Assembly: GCA_018396865.1 (NCBI GenBank)
Contig: JAGTRB010000001.1
Coordinates: forward strand, 1-64,000
Length of the DNA stretch: 64,000 bases
Reading direction: 5' to 3'
Source: Candidatus Bathyarchaeota archaeon
GTDB lineage: Archaea > Thermoproteota > Bathyarchaeia > TCS64
Shown here: in pieces, positions 44,786-53,728 of the stretch
Position numbering within the stretch: position 1 is the first letter of the stretch
Layout: the number at the start of each line of letters is the position of its first letter
Translations under genes and position numbers: made by a program
The notes under the pieces: model-generated
What the model saw: the letters and a program-made list of their open reading frames with translations, nothing else
Told to the model about the DNA's origin: nothing
The model's database searches: none

Positions 44786-45775
44786 CTATATCGACACATC
44801 TGAGGGAAAACCTGTCAGCCTCCAGACTCTTTCAGCCTCTGCCAAAACCTCTTCTACACCCTCATATACTCGATCTTCGAGATGCTTCAAAACCTCTCCG
44901 AGGAGGATTCTCCTATCTGGAGCCACCCAGCACCTCCATCTACCACACCTCTCAATCAGCTCGGTCTTCGACGCTGGCCACTTCTCGTATGGTTTCAGCG
45001 CCCAGAAGACCGATCTAGGCCCGAATGGTGAGGGGGGAGGCTTACCATCCTCGAGGAGCTTTTGGAACCTGTAGGCGTCACGGTACATGGCGTAGTTGTT
45101 GAAGAAGATGTAGACCCTTCTCTCCTTGAGAGGCTTAATCTTCTCCAGGAGGGTTTCCAAATTCCCGTTTGTGTAACTATACTCCAGGTTGTAGCCGGGT
45201 AGTCCATGGAGCCTGAAGTAGAGGGTATCGGCCTCCCAGGCCGGAGGCATCTTTAAGGGGTCGACGACATGGATCAGGTTAAACCTCTTCAGGATCTCTT
45301 GGAGCATCCTCAAACCCTCTCCCGCCTCCCAACTGCTCCCTCTAGTCTCCCAAGCTAGCCTAACCCTCACATTTACAACCCTCTCGAAGAAGGTGTTGAG
45401 GCTTTCATAAGACTCCTCACAGGCTCTCAGGCTTGCGGGTGTCTGGAGTAGGAGGACCTGAGCGCCGCAAGCCCTAGCCGCCTCCGCCATCCTCTCCATC
45501 CCCCTGAGGGCCTCATCAGTCGGCCTCATCATGGCCTCATGGGTTATGGACCTATAGCATTTCAACGTGAACTCGAAATCCTCAGAGACGCTCCTCCTCC
45601 AGCCCCTATATGTCTCTGCCTTATGAAACCTGTAGAAGCTGCTGTCCACCTCCACAACCTTGAAGATTTCAGAATAGGCTCTCAACTCCCCAACACTAAG
45701 CTTCGATGGGGGGAGAAACTCGTAGATCCTCGACCATCCGCAGGTCCCTACGAGGATCATCTTCAACCCTATCAT
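44786..45775 (-). CDS. DUF72 family protein
   Basis: This is a 329-residue TIM-barrel-like protein of the DUF72 (YecE) family. The opening GTCGWSRIYEFLPPSKL and then VEVDSSFYRFHKAETYRGW are the usual N-terminal signature; KCYRSITHE, LAWETRGSSW and IFFNNYAMYRDAYRF follow in family order. The cellular role of DUF72 is not established. The C-terminal 60 residues are longer than in the shortest members. It stands alone, between pckG and a block of pseudogenes. Confidence 0.85.
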   Translation of the reverse strand: MIGLKMILVGTCGWSRIYEFLPPSKLSVGELRAYSEIFKVVEVDSSFYRFHKAETYRGWRRSVSEDFEFTLKCYRSITHEAMMRPTDEALRGMERMAEAARACGAQVLLLQTPASLRACEESYESLNTFFERVVNVRVRLAWETRGSSWEAGEGLRMLQEILKRFNLIHVVDPLKMPPAWEADTLYFRLHGLPGYNLEYSYTNGNLETLLEKIKPLKERRVYIFFNNYAMYRDAYRFQKLLEDGKPPPSPFGPRSVFWALKPYEKWPASKTELIERCGRWRCWVAPDRRILLGEVLKHLEDRVYEGVEEVLAEAERVWRLTGFPSDVSI

Positions 45776-45901
45776 CTAAGGGAGGACTGGATAGAAAAAG
45801 CCTCCGGAGAAGAGCTCCTAAGAATCATACCTCTCATAATTTTTATTATCCTTCCTCGAATAATTCACTGAACGCCATTCTTCGAGGAAGCCCATGTTGC
45901 C

Positions 45902-46326
45902 TCACGTTCTACTTCTTCTAATCTTATCCTCTCCTCTGAACCTCCACAGGCCCGTCTTGGGAGACAATATCTCGATCTCGAGTTCCTCTATGACGGCGTC
46001 TAAGAGCTGTATCTCTCTCGATCAAAGATAATATCACGATATTATACATGATGGCCTTCGACTCCCTATCCTCCTCCTGTATAGCTAATTTAACGGCATC
46101 TGGTAGAGTAGCTTAGAGTCTCACCGCCCGCCCTATCTAGGGTTTCTAGGGCTGCGTTGGGAGGGAGTGGCCAGAGGCCCAGGGGCTCCAGCCGAAAGAG
46201 GGAGATATGTATGTTAAGGGTCTCGGAGGTAAAGCCGGTATTCAAAAGCGCTGGGGCCTCTATACCCTCACTGTTCCTCAGACTTTCCAGCCTCACCCTT
46301 ACCTTTACCGGCAAGCATCCCACCAT
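45902..46326 (-). pseudogene. Broken retropepsin-like (clan AA) archaeal protein
   Basis: The gene opens VKVRVRLESLRNSEGIEAPA and LLNTGFTSETLNI, where the usual aspartic-protease D-T-G appears as N-T-G, then LGLWPLPPNAALETLDRAGGE. After a stop the same strand continues in a shifted frame: DAVKLAIQEEDRESKAI, then LLDAVIEELEIEILSPKTG and LWRFRGED before a stop at 45902. The order is that of an archaeal aspartic-protease-like family. At least two frame changes make it a pseudogene. Confidence 0.6.
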
Positions 46327-46379
46327 TTATTGCGTTTATGAGGAAGAAGTTGAGAATTTTATACCTTCTTTAACCTCAC

Positions 46380-46592
46380 CCCTCCTGCATATGGCTATGT
46401 TGACATCCCCGCCGTCGATGGACCTTGAAGGCGGTTTATATGGGCTGAATCCTAGATCCGCCTGGCTATGATAAGATTCTCTATGTCGCTTAATCCCCTA
46501 TCCATCTCCCCTCGGCGAGGGAGCCGGCGAGTATTATTGAGTCGGGGTTATACCTCTCCATCATGAGCCCTTCAGGCTCCTATTTTAACGTG
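46380..46592 (-). pseudogene. Broken minimal nucleotidyltransferase
   Basis: It reads PDSIILAGSLAEGRWI, a nucleotidyltransferase GSxAxG motif, then after a frameshift GLSDIENLIIARRI followed by a stop. It lies directly downstream of the broken HEPN gene, the usual order of a HEPN-MNT pair. Confidence 0.55.
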
Positions 46593-47030
46593 GAAGGAAT
46601 ATATTGACCGAAGATATCCAATCCAGTTTTCTCTTCAACGAATTCGAATATGGCTGATGCATAGACTATGGCCTCCTCTGCATCCCCCATCATGGTGTTC
46701 ATGTGGGCTCCGCTAGGCCATGAGCTCGGATACCTCGTGGATATAAAAACTATTCAAACCTGTTCCCTTCGATATAATACTTTCATCGACATGGATGAAG
46801 CCCCTAACTATCTTTAGAAGGTCGGCCACACTTTGAATCTCTTTATAGCTTCCATAGCGCTTTATCATCAATGCCTTAACGGCCTTTTCAGATGCTTGTT
46901 GGGCGTAGAAGCAGGTCTTGCTATAGCTCCTTTCATCCATTGAGACACATTGCCGTTTCTAGATCGTCCCTAGCCTCGCTCATCCAGTCCCTATACCTCG
47001 ATGTGGCTCCCAGATCAAGCCTCCTATAAT
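46592..47030 (-). pseudogene. Broken HEPN-domain gene
   Basis: Three pieces in order but in different frames: SEARDDLETAMCL (about 46940-46985), MDERSYSKTCFYAQQASEKA to the end of that frame (46713-46940), and TRYPSSWPSGAHMNTMMGDA to FGQYIPST (about 46592-46710). Together they make one HEPN domain of about 130 residues, with the SYSKTCFYAQQASEKAVKAL helix as hallmark. Two frameshifts break it. With the nucleotidyltransferase remnant it was a HEPN-MNT toxin-antitoxin pair. Confidence 0.65.
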
Positions 47031-47204
47031 CATCTAACTCAGTTTATCAATAATTTAAACAAATCATTCTTATAGATGGTATTCACCGTGTTCCGAGAAA
47101 CGAATACTTAATTTATTATCTTAATCTTATATTATGTATCAAGTGAATTCTTGAATTTTTTTTATTTTTAATCTCAGATATGAGTCCAGATATAAATGAT
47201 CAAT

Positions 47205-48362
47205 TTACTCAGCAACTATTTCTACGTCAGCTCTAGGAACTATAACTCTTTTTCCATCTTCCAATTCTACCTCTACTACCCTGACGAGAGATTCTGTTTC
47301 TATCTCCATTAATTCTACTGGAAGTCTAATCACTTTTCCTAGTTTTCCGAAATATGGAAACCTTATTATCCTGATCATGCTTCCAGACTTCATTTTTCCC
47401 TCTTCAGCACCTTCATCCATGATTTCCATTTTTCCACTTACATCTTTTGGTATTATTATTTCAGGTCTGAGTACTCCTGCTCTGACCTGTGTCGCTCCAT
47501 TTATAGCTGCATTTTTTCCATCATTATCCTTTAATATTTTGAATACCTTATCTGAGATTGGAAGTTTTCCAAACCCCTCTGTCAGTATCAATGTAAATTC
47601 CAATTCTTCCCTTCCAGTTATAGCTACTCCCATTCTCGCTCCTAAAAGCTTTTCCAAATCTTCTACGTTGGCTCCTCCACATATTATTCCCTTAACACCT
47701 ATCTTCTTGGCCTTCTCTAAGGCTTCTAGGTTTACGAATGCTCCTCCAACTATTATTTTTCCATGATCACTTTCGAAGATGTTATCTGGAGTAAGTACTT
47801 CCTCGGGGTTTGAGACGGCTATCCTGAGTTCTCCGAATCTCTCTCCTGAAAACCCTATTATTCCCTGTACATATGCGGCCCACGTTCCGACCACGGCTGC
47901 CTCTCGGGGTATCACTTCATCTATTTTCCCTCTTATATAAGCAGTCACCTCAACTGGTCTTTGGGGTTCTCTTATTGTGATGTTTCCTGTTATTTCATTT
48001 ATATCCTCTAAATATCCATCTATTGGTGACAATACCGTCTTATTTATTAATCCAAATGCTGCTCTTAACCTTGCTATTACTTCTCCCTTCTTCACAGGAT
48101 CACCCTTCTTCTTTAGGAGATATCGAGGGACCTCTTCAGTATCTACATCTAGTAGTTCTGCCACTTTAAGTATTTGGGGTATACCCTCCAGATAGCATCT
48201 CCCGACGATGGTATCAAACTCAACTCGGTCTCCTACTTCAACAAGTATCTGACCTTTAACCGGTAGGCTTCTAATCTTCCTTATGTAGGTGAGAGGTGTG
48301 ACCCTTAATCCTGGTGTATATGCAAAGCTCTCTTCTGATATGCTCATAGGCTTTTTCTCCAT
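47205..48362 (-). CDS. Barrel-sandwich/KOW-type protein coupled to a MutL-like ATPase
   Basis: This is a 385-residue protein of unknown function. The N-terminal part (about 25-150), with LPVKGQILVEVGDRVE and GDPVKKGEVIARL then LSPIDGYLEDI, resembles a biotinyl/lipoyl-type barrel-sandwich hybrid but lacks the MKM carrier lysine. The middle, KIIVGGAFVNLEALEKA and KGIICGGANVEDLEKLLG, is alpha/beta. The end (about 325-385), SGSMIRIIRFPYFGKLGKVI, is KOW-like. It overlaps the end of the MutL-like gene by 19 bases and follows it in transcription, so the two are coupled. Its codons are clearly more AT-rich than the genes around it. I could not name the family. Confidence 0.78.
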   Translation of the reverse strand: MEKKPMSISEESFAYTPGLRVTPLTYIRKIRSLPVKGQILVEVGDRVEFDTIVGRCYLEGIPQILKVAELLDVDTEEVPRYLLKKKGDPVKKGEVIARLRAAFGLINKTVLSPIDGYLEDINEITGNITIREPQRPVEVTAYIRGKIDEVIPREAAVVGTWAAYVQGIIGFSGERFGELRIAVSNPEEVLTPDNIFESDHGKIIVGGAFVNLEALEKAKKIGVKGIICGGANVEDLEKLLGARMGVAITGREELEFTLILTEGFGKLPISDKVFKILKDNDGKNAAINGATQVRAGVLRPEIIIPKDVSGKMEIMDEGAEEGKMKSGSMIRIIRFPYFGKLGKVIRLPVELMEIETESLVRVVEVELEDGKRVIVPRADVEIVAE

Positions 48363-50173
48363 TCTTCGATTTTACTTTTTGGATATAGATCCATGGAGTC
48401 GTACCAATCAATTATAAGTTTCTTCCTTTCTCTTTCATCCTCTGGAAGATATATTGGTCTTCCCCTTCCATCGAATACGATTCCAACCACTCCTCCGCTG
48501 ACAGTCCTCTCAACGAATTTCCCGAATCCCTTTCCAAAGTCAAAGTTGTTTGTTGGGCTAACCCTAACCTTAACATTTTTATCTCTGGGGATTGGTTCTC
48601 GTATAATCTGGCCGAACGATAGGTCGAATGTCTTTTTCCCACCCTCCCATTCTAGTTCTATGGTTGCTACTTTTGCACCTGTCTTGTCTATTCCAACACC
48701 CGCCACGACAGTTCCCATGTGGACTAGGCACTCCTTCTCGAATATGTCCAGGGCTATCTCTTTCTGGATTGTTGAGAGGACCCCGAGGTGGGGCATCATG
48801 AATACACTGTCCTGGAGGAGGGAGGTGAATCCTCTCGGCTGGAAGGCATCTGTGAGTATGATCATGGATTGATTTCTTCTCGGAGCCCTGGATAGGAGGC
48901 CCCCTGTTCCTATTATATGGCTAACATTAAACATCTCTATGTATGTGTCCTCAGGTTTAACCTCCTCAAATATATCCGATATAGTCCTCTCCTTCTTAAC
49001 CCCCTTCAGCTCTCTTGCTAGATATTTGTGATGATTGAACCCCAGCCTTATGGCCTCCCTTGCTAGTGAATGTTCAATAACCAGATCTTCCACCGTTATG
49101 GGAATGGTCGTAGGCCTTATCATCTTATTATAGACAACCTCCATGAGGTTCTTAACATCCATCTCGAATGGGATCCATCTAAGTACATTCTCTGCACCTG
49201 CCTCTTTGAAGACGTTCCCTACGCTATAGCTCATACCTAGATTAGCGCTGACGGTGCGTAGAAATCTACCCTCGAAGTTCGAGTATATGTTGGTTGTGGC
49301 CCCTCCCAATCCAACGCCTATAACATTCACATTTCTCATCTCAGAGAAGGTTCTTATCATCATTCCCTCACCGGCTGGGGTGGGCATTATCGAGGTGGAT
49401 ACGAGCTTCTTCAGCTTGTCATATCCAGGCGCATGGGCCATCACATGCTCCATGAAGAGATATAGTATAGCGTTTCTAGCCTGCTCCACCTGCTCGACCT
49501 CTATCCTTGGACGGAGGTTATCTGTTATTATGACGTCGAAGTCGTCCCTGAGCATCTTCTTAACATCCTCTCTCACTGCGACATTGCCAGCGTAGATGAC
49601 GGGTAGTAGATATTCGGCTCCAAGCCTCGGCCTAGGCCTCGCCTTAGACAGCAGCTCGGCCATCTCCAGTACATGAGTCTTATCACCCCCATCTGTGCCC
49701 CCGGCTAAAAGGACGATATCCGGCCTCAGAAACCTCAGGGTCTCTATCTTATAGTAGTCGTCCCTCCCATCATCGACCGACAATACGTCCATCACGATAG
49801 CCCCGGCGCCTAGCGCAGCCCTCTGGGCGCTCTCCGCGGTGATGGATTTCACAACTCCCTGAACAAGCATCTGGAGACCACCCCCGGCGCTGCTCGTGGA
49901 GACATAGATATCTACCCCGAGTTTATCCCCCTTGTAGGGCATTATGATGGATAGTTCATCGCTGGCACCCTCCATTATGGTGTGGCCGGTTAGCTCCTCA
50001 ACCTCCCTTATGGCGTTTCTCACGCCCATCGTGACATCCTCTACCGGCTTCTCCACCGTTGTAGGGGCCTCACCACTGGCTATGAACCTCCAACGGCCAT
50101 CCACTCTTCCGAAGAACCTGGCCTTCGTCGTCGTGCTCCCTACATCCGTCGCAAGTATATAGCTCGGTTCCAT
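48344..50173 (-). CDS. MutL/GlmL-type ASKHA ATPase
   Basis: This is a 609-residue member of the MutL family of actin/hexokinase-fold ATPases, named for the accessory protein GlmL/MutL next to B12-dependent glutamate mutase. The phosphate-1 loop is LATDVGSTTTKARFFG; phosphate-2 is GVGLGGATTNIYSN. VLLAGGTDGGDKTHVLEMA and IIGTGGLLSR are further hallmarks. No glutamate mutase (GlmE/GlmS) gene is present. GGAGG lies a few bases before the ATG and TTTTTATATT on the minus strand at about 50195-50205 is a TATA box. It diverges from membrane cassette C, which starts 292 bases away. A role in activating or energising that system is an inference. Confidence 0.88.
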   Translation of the reverse strand: MEPSYILATDVGSTTTKARFFGRVDGRWRFIASGEAPTTVEKPVEDVTMGVRNAIREVEELTGHTIMEGASDELSIIMPYKGDKLGVDIYVSTSSAGGGLQMLVQGVVKSITAESAQRAALGAGAIVMDVLSVDDGRDDYYKIETLRFLRPDIVLLAGGTDGGDKTHVLEMAELLSKARPRPRLGAEYLLPVIYAGNVAVREDVKKMLRDDFDVIITDNLRPRIEVEQVEQARNAILYLFMEHVMAHAPGYDKLKKLVSTSIMPTPAGEGMMIRTFSEMRNVNVIGVGLGGATTNIYSNFEGRFLRTVSANLGMSYSVGNVFKEAGAENVLRWIPFEMDVKNLMEVVYNKMIRPTTIPITVEDLVIEHSLAREAIRLGFNHHKYLARELKGVKKERTISDIFEEVKPEDTYIEMFNVSHIIGTGGLLSRAPRRNQSMIILTDAFQPRGFTSLLQDSVFMMPHLGVLSTIQKEIALDIFEKECLVHMGTVVAGVGIDKTGAKVATIELEWEGGKKTFDLSFGQIIREPIPRDKNVKVRVSPTNNFDFGKGFGKFVERTVSGGVVGIVFDGRGRPIYLPEDERERKKLIIDWYDSMDLYPKSKIEEWRKSL

Positions 50174-50429
50174 CTCATTCAGCCTCCTTTAACCCAAGGA
50201 ATAATATAAAAACAATTAGGTCTCATGTTCGGTGCTCGTCAGGTCAAACCAGGCAGATTAATTAAATTTTCATCCTTGAAAGGAGCCTTCCAATCTGACC
50301 CTAGTCCTCAGGTGAAAACTTATGACCCGAAGACATCCAAGCCTTGAAGCGACATTCTATGCTCTTTTAGGGGGAGAAACCCTTTCTAATCGGCTCACAG
50401 AGATCGAGATTAATTATCGAACAGGGATA

Positions 50430-50443
50430 AAAATATTTATAGT
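50430..50443 (+). promoter_or_regulatory. TATA box of cassette C
   Basis: AAAAATATTTATAG, centred about 30 bases before the first ATG. With the opposing box at about 50195-50205 it makes the 292-bp gap a divergent promoter region for the MutL-like pair and cassette C. Confidence 0.55.
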
Positions 50444-50465
50444 ACAATCCATACTTTAAACGGAA

Positions 50466-51275
50466 ATGTTAGTTAACTATCTTCCGGTTGAACAAGTGAT
50501 AAACCCCGCGGCTGGCACTGTCTCCCTCGCCGTTCTAATCTTCCTGTCGCTCTCAGGATACTACTATATGAAGCTTGCAGAGAAGGGGAGAACCTTCCCG
50601 GTTAGGAAGATCAGGGCCTTTGAGGCTATAGAAGAGGCTGTTGCAAGGTCGGTTGAGATGGGAAGACCAGTGCACTACACTATCGGCTATGGAAGCATCA
50701 GAACGGCTCATGCCCCCCAGTACACCGCTGGCCTTGGGGTGTTAACCCATGTGGCTAGGCTCGCAGGGAGGTATGGAGCAAGGTTGATAGTGACACATGG
50801 GGTGCCCGAGGCCATAGCATCTATCGATGAGATAGTCAGAGATGGGTACTTCTCCGAGGGTAGACCCGAACTCTACAACCCCATAGACAACGCGAGATAT
50901 CTCACAGACATCCAGTTCGCTTACGCCTCATCTGCCCAGGCTGTCATTTTAAGGGAGAACGCTGGTGCGAACATAGTTATCGGCCCCTTCTGGGCAGAGT
51001 CTCTGATACTGGCTGAGGCTGGGACTATGGTCGGGGCCTTCCAGATAGGTGGAACTGCCAGGGATGTGCAGATCCCATTCTTTGTACTGGTCTGTGACTA
51101 TGCCTTCATAGGGGAGGAGATCTTCGCCGCGGGAGCAATGGCCTCAGGTGACATCCCCACTCTAGCAAGCATTAGAGGACAGGACGTTGGAAAGCTGCTC
51201 TCCATCGTACTCATAGTGCTCGGTTTGATACTGCTTCCCTTTGGGGTGAAGCTTGCCACATACCTCACATGGTGA
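50466..51275 (+). CDS. Cassette C gene 1: membrane-anchored protein (DUF6754-like)
   Basis: This is a 269-residue protein with a helix at about 18-37, a soluble domain and a C-terminal helix. RKIRAFEAIEEAVARSVEM and GRPVHYTIGYG, then GAFQIGGTARDVQIPF, CDYAFIGEEIFAAGAMASGD and IRGQDVGKLLSIVLIVL are shared with copies A and B. It has the longest N-terminus of the three. The message probably starts just before the ATG. It runs into gene 2, whose longest frame overlaps by 7 bases. The closest family I recall is DUF6754, unverified. Function unknown. Confidence 0.8.
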   Translation: MLVNYLPVEQVINPAAGTVSLAVLIFLSLSGYYYMKLAEKGRTFPVRKIRAFEAIEEAVARSVEMGRPVHYTIGYGSIRTAHAPQYTAGLGVLTHVARLAGRYGARLIVTHGVPEAIASIDEIVRDGYFSEGRPELYNPIDNARYLTDIQFAYASSAQAVILRENAGANIVIGPFWAESLILAEAGTMVGAFQIGGTARDVQIPFFVLVCDYAFIGEEIFAAGAMASGDIPTLASIRGQDVGKLLSIVLIVLGLILLPFGVKLATYLTW

Positions 51276-51280
51276 TGGAA

Positions 51281-51949
51281 ATGAGCGTGGTGTGGAGGCG
51301 TACAATTCCACAGATCCTCGTGGCCATCATACTTGTTGTGATGACAGCCCTCTACTTCCTATACGTAGACAAGACGACTAAATCGGCTCTTAATTATTGG
51401 GATGGGCTTCTGATCAACTACTCTATTGTGATAGCGGCCCTGGCTGCCATCGTAGGAGGCGTTGACCTCGCAAGGTATCACGTGAGCCTGATAATGAAGA
51501 GGGAGAGGGAGCAGATCCCATTCAGCTTGATAACCCTAATACTAGAGGTTGTCTGTGTGATCTTTGCTTTCTACGCGATAGCCACGGGGGTTCCCATTCT
51601 CACCCAACCCCAGTTCTCCTGGATATACCTGAACTTACAGGTGCCCACGAGTTCAGCAATGTACTCTATCTTGGTATTTTATGTTGCTTCAGCGGCCTAC
51701 AGAACTTTCAGGGCTAGGAACCCGCCAGCCCTACTTTTACTTGTAGTCGGGGTGATAGTGATGCTTGGGAACACAAGCCTCGGATTTGTCATCTGGCCCG
51801 GTTTCACGCCTCTTAAGGACTGGATAATGACGGTCCCAAATGCAGCTGGCTACAGGCCAATAGTCATAGGGGTAGGCCTAGGGACCATCATCCTAGGTCT
51901 CAGGCTGATCCTAAGGAAGGAGGTAACATGGATGGGTAGGAGGGATTAG
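51281..51949 (+). CDS. Cassette C gene 2: multi-pass membrane protein
   Basis: This is a protein of about 222 residues with six helices. VDLARYHVSLIMKRE after the second helix and KDWIMTVPNAAGYRPIVIG before the last are the positions conserved with copies A and B; a basic end follows (LRKEVTWMGRRD). I choose ATG at 51281 because GGTGAT lies a few bases before it; ATG at 51269 would add four residues and overlap the end of gene 1. Gene 3 follows after 4 bases. Function unknown. Confidence 0.8.
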   Translation: MSVVWRRTIPQILVAIILVVMTALYFLYVDKTTKSALNYWDGLLINYSIVIAALAAIVGGVDLARYHVSLIMKREREQIPFSLITLILEVVCVIFAFYAIATGVPILTQPQFSWIYLNLQVPTSSAMYSILVFYVASAAYRTFRARNPPALLLLVVGVIVMLGNTSLGFVIWPGFTPLKDWIMTVPNAAGYRPIVIGVGLGTIILGLRLILRKEVTWMGRRD

Positions 51950-51953
51950 AGGG

Positions 51954-52796
51954 ATGAGCACCTCACTGAAGAGGCTTGACACCATTATAGGTACTAGGCA
52001 ACTGCTATATACACTGCTCATAATATTTGCGTTAATACCAATGTTCTATCCTCTTAGGCTTCCAATTAGTATATCAGCGAGGACTAGGAAGGTATACAGC
52101 TACATAGAGGGTTTGAAGCCGGGATCCTACATATTCATAGACTTTGACTATGACCCTGCTGGTAGAGGAGAGATCGAGCCGCAGGCTGTAGCCATGATGA
52201 AGCATCTCTTCGATAAGAAATGTAAGTTCGTGATAGCTTCCCTGGGTACAACGGGACCAGTCATGTTCGAGATAATGAGAAGGACAAATCCGGACATATT
52301 CGCCGGGAAGGAGTATGGAAAGGACTGGGTTAATATCGGATATGTGGCGGGTGGGGAGTCGGCGGCAGCGGGTCTAGCTAGGAGCATCTCGGGCACAGTG
52401 GCTATGGATGCCTACGGCAACCCTATAGGGGATCTGCCACTACTCAAGGAGGTTGACAAGGCTGAGCAGTTCGCCTTAGCATTGGTCTACACGACCGGGA
52501 CCGATACCCTATACTACTTTGTAAGACAGTGGTTCACCCCCTACAAGACCCCTCTAATATTGGGGATCCTGGGCGTCATGGGCCCCGCTGCGGAGCCCTT
52601 CGTGGCGGCTGGCCAGGCCGTGGAGCTTATGGTTGGCCAAGTTCAAGGGGCTGAATACGAGGTTCTAGTAGGGAGGCCAGGGATAGGCCTCGGAGCTATG
52701 GACGCACAGAGCACAAGCCACGCCATAATATTGGTCTTCATAATACTTGGAAACATAATGTTTTGGAGCGTCAGGTTGAGGGGTGAGAAGAGATGA
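51954..52796 (+). CDS. Cassette C gene 3: membrane-anchored protein with a large soluble domain
   Basis: This is a 280-residue protein: helix at about 17-37, soluble domain, and C-terminal helix ending GNIMFWSVRLRGEKR. RLPISISARTRKVYSYIEGL near residue 38, WVNIGYVAGGE near 125, DAYGNPIGDLPLLKEVD near 150, TTGTDTLYYFVRQWF near 180 and GAEYEVLVGRPGIGLGAMDA near 228 match copies A and B. The GRGEIEPQAVAMMKHLFDKK stretch matches copy B and is weaker in A. It overlaps gene 4 by four bases. No enzymatic motif is visible; it could be a receptor, protease-like or scaffold domain. Confidence 0.8.
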   Translation: MSTSLKRLDTIIGTRQLLYTLLIIFALIPMFYPLRLPISISARTRKVYSYIEGLKPGSYIFIDFDYDPAGRGEIEPQAVAMMKHLFDKKCKFVIASLGTTGPVMFEIMRRTNPDIFAGKEYGKDWVNIGYVAGGESAAAGLARSISGTVAMDAYGNPIGDLPLLKEVDKAEQFALALVYTTGTDTLYYFVRQWFTPYKTPLILGILGVMGPAAEPFVAAGQAVELMVGQVQGAEYEVLVGRPGIGLGAMDAQSTSHAIILVFIILGNIMFWSVRLRGEKR

Positions 52797-53506
52797 TTGA
52801 GGCAATTCAAATATGGCTATCAGCAGCCCTGGTTATATGGATATGGAGCTTCGTATACAAGGACAACTACTTATACAGGCTTGCTCAGCACATCTTCTTA
52901 GGAGCTGCTGCTGGATACTCCATAGGGATCTCTCTAGATAGCCTGAACAAGACCGCCCTGATCCCTTTAGCGAAGTCTCCTATAACAAACATGCACCTGA
53001 TAATCCCCATCATCATCGGGCTGCTCTTCTTCTTCAAGTACTCTAGGAGATATTACTGGGTGGCCCGCTACGGCGTAGGAATAGCACTAGCCGTAGGAAC
53101 AGCCCTCGCCTTCAGGACGGCACCCATGGCGAACATAATAAGGCAGGTGAACGCAGTCCTGCTCCCCCTCTGGACTCCTGACCCGGTCAAAACCCTAAAC
53201 AATTGGATTCACGTAGTCATAACTCTATGCGCTCTAGTATACTTCATATTCACTGTGACGCCGCGGGTGGTTGAGGGAAGACCCACCACAATATACAGAG
53301 TCTATGACACGGTTATGAAGATAGGCATCTACGGTATGATGGTGGCCTTTGGCGCCACATTGGCCAACACGATAATGACGAGGCTGGCCTTCTTCATATC
53401 CATGAACCTCCAATACCTCCAACCTTATCCACTCGAGTCATTATCTGCTATAATCCTAGTTGCTATAGCTATACTCTTTGCCATGCGCCGCGTAAGAGCA
53501 GAGTGA
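52793..53506 (+). CDS. Cassette C gene 4: multi-pass membrane protein
   Basis: This is a 237-residue protein with about six helices, counterpart of 14571-15206 and 37483-38139. KDNYLYRLAQHIFLGAAAG near residue 22, RTAPMANIIRQVNA near 112 and DTVMKIGIYGMMVAFGATLA near 190 are the shared elements. It is 20-25 residues longer than the other copies, mostly between the fourth and fifth helices and at the basic C-terminus. The start codon shares bases with the stop of gene 3, and a T-run follows the stop. Function unknown; integral membrane subunit inferred. Confidence 0.8.
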   Translation: MIEAIQIWLSAALVIWIWSFVYKDNYLYRLAQHIFLGAAAGYSIGISLDSLNKTALIPLAKSPITNMHLIIPIIIGLLFFFKYSRRYYWVARYGVGIALAVGTALAFRTAPMANIIRQVNAVLLPLWTPDPVKTLNNWIHVVITLCALVYFIFTVTPRVVEGRPTTIYRVYDTVMKIGIYGMMVAFGATLANTIMTRLAFFISMNLQYLQPYPLESLSAIILVAIAILFAMRRVRAE

Positions 53507-53520
53507 GAATTTAGTTTCCC

Positions 53521-53528
53521 CTTTTTTA
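53521..53528 (+). terminator. T-run after cassette C
   Basis: Six T residues about 15 bases after the stop of gene 4 (within CTTTTTTATA), like the T-runs after copies A and B. Confidence 0.5.
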
Positions 53529-53728
53529 TAATATCCAAAAAGGATCTTTTCTTATGAGAATAAATAAAAAGGAAGACTTAAAATTTCATTAGGAGCATCA
53601 TAAATTAACCGATTTTCAATACTTCTCAAGAATTTTTCCCTGGACCTGTTTCCAATTCCTCGAGTTTTAATCAAATTACGAGTCCTAAAATTCCTCAAGC
53701 CTAAAAATTTATTTGTAAGGGGCAAGAC

